The notes beneath the pieces were generated by a model. The model ran no database searches. It was not told where the DNA came from and saw only the letters and a list, made by a program, of their open reading frames with translations. From Lachnospiraceae bacterium (lineage in GTDB: Bacteria; Bacillota_A; Clostridia; Lachnospirales; Lachnospiraceae), in assembly GCA_024683935.1 (NCBI GenBank), contig JAIKXV010000038.1, positions 1 through 64,000 on the forward strand: a stretch of 64,000 nt of DNA. The letters run 5' to 3'. The translations under genes were made by a program, and so were the position numbers. Positions 62,351 through 64,000 of the stretch are shown here, piece by piece. The number at the start of each line of letters is the position of its first letter. Within the stretch, counting starts at the first letter, position 1.

Positions 62351-63400
62351 TCAGACGTTAATCCAGATAGCGTAGAATATGATAAGACTTATTATAAATG
62401 TCAGCACGGAAATACCGGTGAGTTTAAGTGAGCTTACCGGCAGATCCCCGGTAAATTTACCGGTCTGTCCGTTCATGGCAAAGGTCCATTTTTTCCCGTT
62501 CCACTGGGTGGTGAGTATCCACACCGGCAGAAGGGCGTATCCGGTTGAATTGAATTTGATATCTACAACTTCGTTCTTCGTATTAAAGCCGTCATGGGCT
62601 ATGGTGCCGTGAAGCTTGTTTTTCACGGAAGTTTCCACACGTTTCTTTGCCCTGTCTATATCATCCTTTATCTCCACGTCGAATTTCTCCGCCATGAATC
62701 CGGGAAGATAAGCTGTGGTAAATTCCTCAAGCTTGTCGAATGTATAGGGCTCTATGGAATCCATCAGATCGTCTGCCATTCTGACCGATGCATCCGTCGG
62801 TACATTGGTAAATCCGATACGGCCCTTTCGAAGGGACTTATAATACTTTGTAACCTCGTAATTTCCTTCATCATGCTTATCGTAGGATTCGTACTCACCC
62901 TCGGCATCCGCGGTACCGTTAAAGAGCCAGAAAGGCACGTACACACCCTGGATCTCTTCAACCTGGGAAGAAACCAGGAAATCCTTCGGCAGAAGGAATC
63001 TCTTTTCATAATATTCCTTATACTTTGCCACTGCCTGTTTTTTGGTAAATGCGAAGGGAACAACATAATCCGGCTTGAGTGCTCCGGTAAACTGTACCGG
63101 TGCCACAGTCTGATTACCGCAGTAAGGGCATCTGATGACAGCGGTATTGGCGTCAGTGATAAGCTCCGCTCCGCAGGATGAGCAGTTATATCCTCGCATG
63201 GAGCTTTCGTCTTCGCCCCAGCCTTTCTTCTCATCCTTTTCTCCAATCTTCTGCTCTTTCTCTGCAAAATGCTTTTCAACCTCTTCCCTGGAGAAGAGAG
63301 AATCACAGTATTCGCACTGCAGCTTTCCCTCTGTGGGGTTGAAAACCATGGAGCCGCCGCATTCGGGGCAGCTGAAAGACATTAATGAATGATCTGCCAT
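62351..63400 (-). CDS. TFIIB-type zinc-ribbon membrane protein
   Basis: A 349-residue protein. Two zinc ribbons lie at the N-terminus, CPECGG/CEYC (about 10-33) and CSSCGA/CPYCGN (about 72-94); a soluble middle region follows (PDYVVPFAFTKKQAVAKY, GVYVPFWLFNGTADAEGEY), and one span lies at the C-terminal end (about 325-345). I choose the ATG at 63400 (MADHSLMSFSCPECGG) because AGGAGAATATT precedes it; the open frame runs back to 63481 inside mnmA. Proteins of this type are common in Firmicutes and have no firmly known function. An extended -10 promoter overlaps the mnmA stop. Confidence 0.85.
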   Translation of the reverse strand: MADHSLMSFSCPECGGSMVFNPTEGKLQCEYCDSLFSREEVEKHFAEKEQKIGEKDEKKGWGEDESSMRGYNCSSCGAELITDANTAVIRCPYCGNQTVAPVQFTGALKPDYVVPFAFTKKQAVAKYKEYYEKRFLLPKDFLVSSQVEEIQGVYVPFWLFNGTADAEGEYESYDKHDEGNYEVTKYYKSLRKGRIGFTNVPTDASVRMADDLMDSIEPYTFDKLEEFTTAYLPGFMAEKFDVEIKDDIDRAKKRVETSVKNKLHGTIAHDGFNTKNEVVDIKFNSTGYALLPVWILTTQWNGKKWTFAMNGQTGKFTGDLPVSSLKLTGISVLTFIISLIIFYAIWINV

Positions 63401-63439
63401 AATATTCTCCTGAAAATGAAAAACAATATTTACTAAAGC

Positions 63440-63448
63440 ATTATACCA
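63440..63448 (-). promoter_or_regulatory. Extended -10 promoter of the zinc-ribbon gene
   Basis: Minus strand TGGTATAAT (-10 at 63440-63445), overlapping the TAA stop of mnmA. The distance to the ATG at 63400 gives a leader of about 30 bases. Confidence 0.6.
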
Positions 63449-64000
63449 CAGGTTTGCCGATAATGGTTCCCCCTCCGACAATCATTTCTCCATCGTACAT
63501 TACTACTGCCTGTCCCGGGGTTATAGCCCGCTGCGGTGCATCAAAGACTACCCTTATCCTGTCATTTCCGTCAGGAAAAACGGAAGCCGGCTGTTCCTTC
63601 TGATTATACCTGGTTCTGGCCCTTACCCTCATTTCGCCCTGAAGCGACGGGATGCTTATCCAGTTTACATGCTCCGCAAAGAGCATATCCGAATAAAGCT
63701 CACTTTCATCCCCGACGTAAACAAGGTTTTTCTCCATATCCTTGCCGCTTACATAGAGACGTTCCGGAGCCGAAACCCCGAGGCCTCTTCTCTGCCCGTT
63801 TGTATAACGGACAGCCCCGTGGTGACGTCCCAGAATCTTTCCGTCCTTATTTACGATATCTCCGTCAGGATATGCTTTTCCCGTATATCTCTCCATAAAT
63901 GAAGCGTAATCCCCGTCCGGAACAAAGCAAATATCCTGGCTGTCATGCTTTGCCGCATTGACAAAGCCGCAGTTTCCGGCTATCTTCCTCGTCTCCTCCT
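63441..64000 (-). CDS. mnmA: tRNA-specific 2-thiouridylase MnmA, C-terminal part (enters from window edge)
   Basis: MnmA adds the 2-thio group to U34 of Lys, Glu and Gln tRNAs. About 186 C-terminal codons are visible; the start lies beyond 64000. The edge part reads IAGNCGFVNAAKHDSQDICFV, with the catalytic Cys of the SQDICF motif, followed by HHGAVRYTNGQRRGLGV and a C-terminal beta-barrel ending AITPGQAVVMYDGEMIVGGG, all normal for MnmA. A Met at 63896 is internal and not a start. Confidence 0.95.
   Translation of the reverse strand, partial: EETRKIAGNCGFVNAAKHDSQDICFVPDGDYASFMERYTGKAYPDGDIVNKDGKILGRHHGAVRYTNGQRRGLGVSAPERLYVSGKDMEKNLVYVGDESELYSDMLFAEHVNWISIPSLQGEMRVRARTRYNQKEQPASVFPDGNDRIRVVFDAPQRAITPGQAVVMYDGEMIVGGGTIIGKPVV

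Overview
The window reads as chromosomal DNA of an anaerobic Firmicute, most likely a Lachnospiraceae member (Butyrivibrio/rumen-clostridial type). The basis is Gram-positive style lipoproteins, strong AGGAGG ribosome sites, an L10-leader, AraR-type sugar control and an LCP cell-wall ligase. The genus is an inference. Every gene I accept lies on the minus strand, so transcription runs from high to low coordinates. No tRNA, rRNA, CRISPR array, transposase or phage gene was seen.

From right to left: (1) 64000-62061, the C-terminal half of mnmA, then a zinc-ribbon membrane protein and a 59-residue membrane protein ending at a strong terminator. (2) 61977-57037, a small accessory cassette: a lipoprotein with EF-hand-like loops, an unknown 170-residue protein, a PcfJ-like protein with a glycine-rich repeat tail, and a WYL regulator. 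(3) 56898-54344, a ClpP peptidase paralogue followed 5 bases later by a CbxX/SpoVK-type AAA+ ATPase. (4) 54341-45178, L10 leader, rplJ, rplL, an attenuator/promoter, rpoB, rpoC and terminator. (5) 45173-13873, a large surface-polysaccharide locus in at least three transcription units: O-acylation (MBOAT plus SGNH-like partner), dTDP-sugar genes (rfbB, rfbA, rfbC), a GH25 muramidase, an ABC polysaccharide exporter (Wzm/Wzt), a methyltransferase-kinase resembling the WbdD chain terminator, many GT2 enzymes, phosphoglucomutase, a GtrA/polyprenyl-phosphate sugar module, an initiating phosphoglycosyltransferase and an LCP ligase. (6) 13818-10293, glmS and an HtrA protease. (7) 10158-7345, rpmG, secE, nusG, rplK, rplA and a cold-shock gene. 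(8) 7330-1, an arabinose-type ABC transporter, its AraR regulator and the start of araA.

The polysaccharide genes form a nearly complete pathway: precursor supply (pgcA, rfbABC), lipid-linked initiation (17267-18670), chain building, capping and recognition (methyltransferase-kinase with Wzt C-terminal domain), ABC export, decoration (acetylation, GtrA-type glycosylation) and attachment to peptidoglycan (LCP). No Wzx/Wzy pair and no rfbD are present. The usual secE-nusG-rplKAJL-rpoBC block is split: its second half sits about 35 kb upstream of its first half, with the polysaccharide locus in between.
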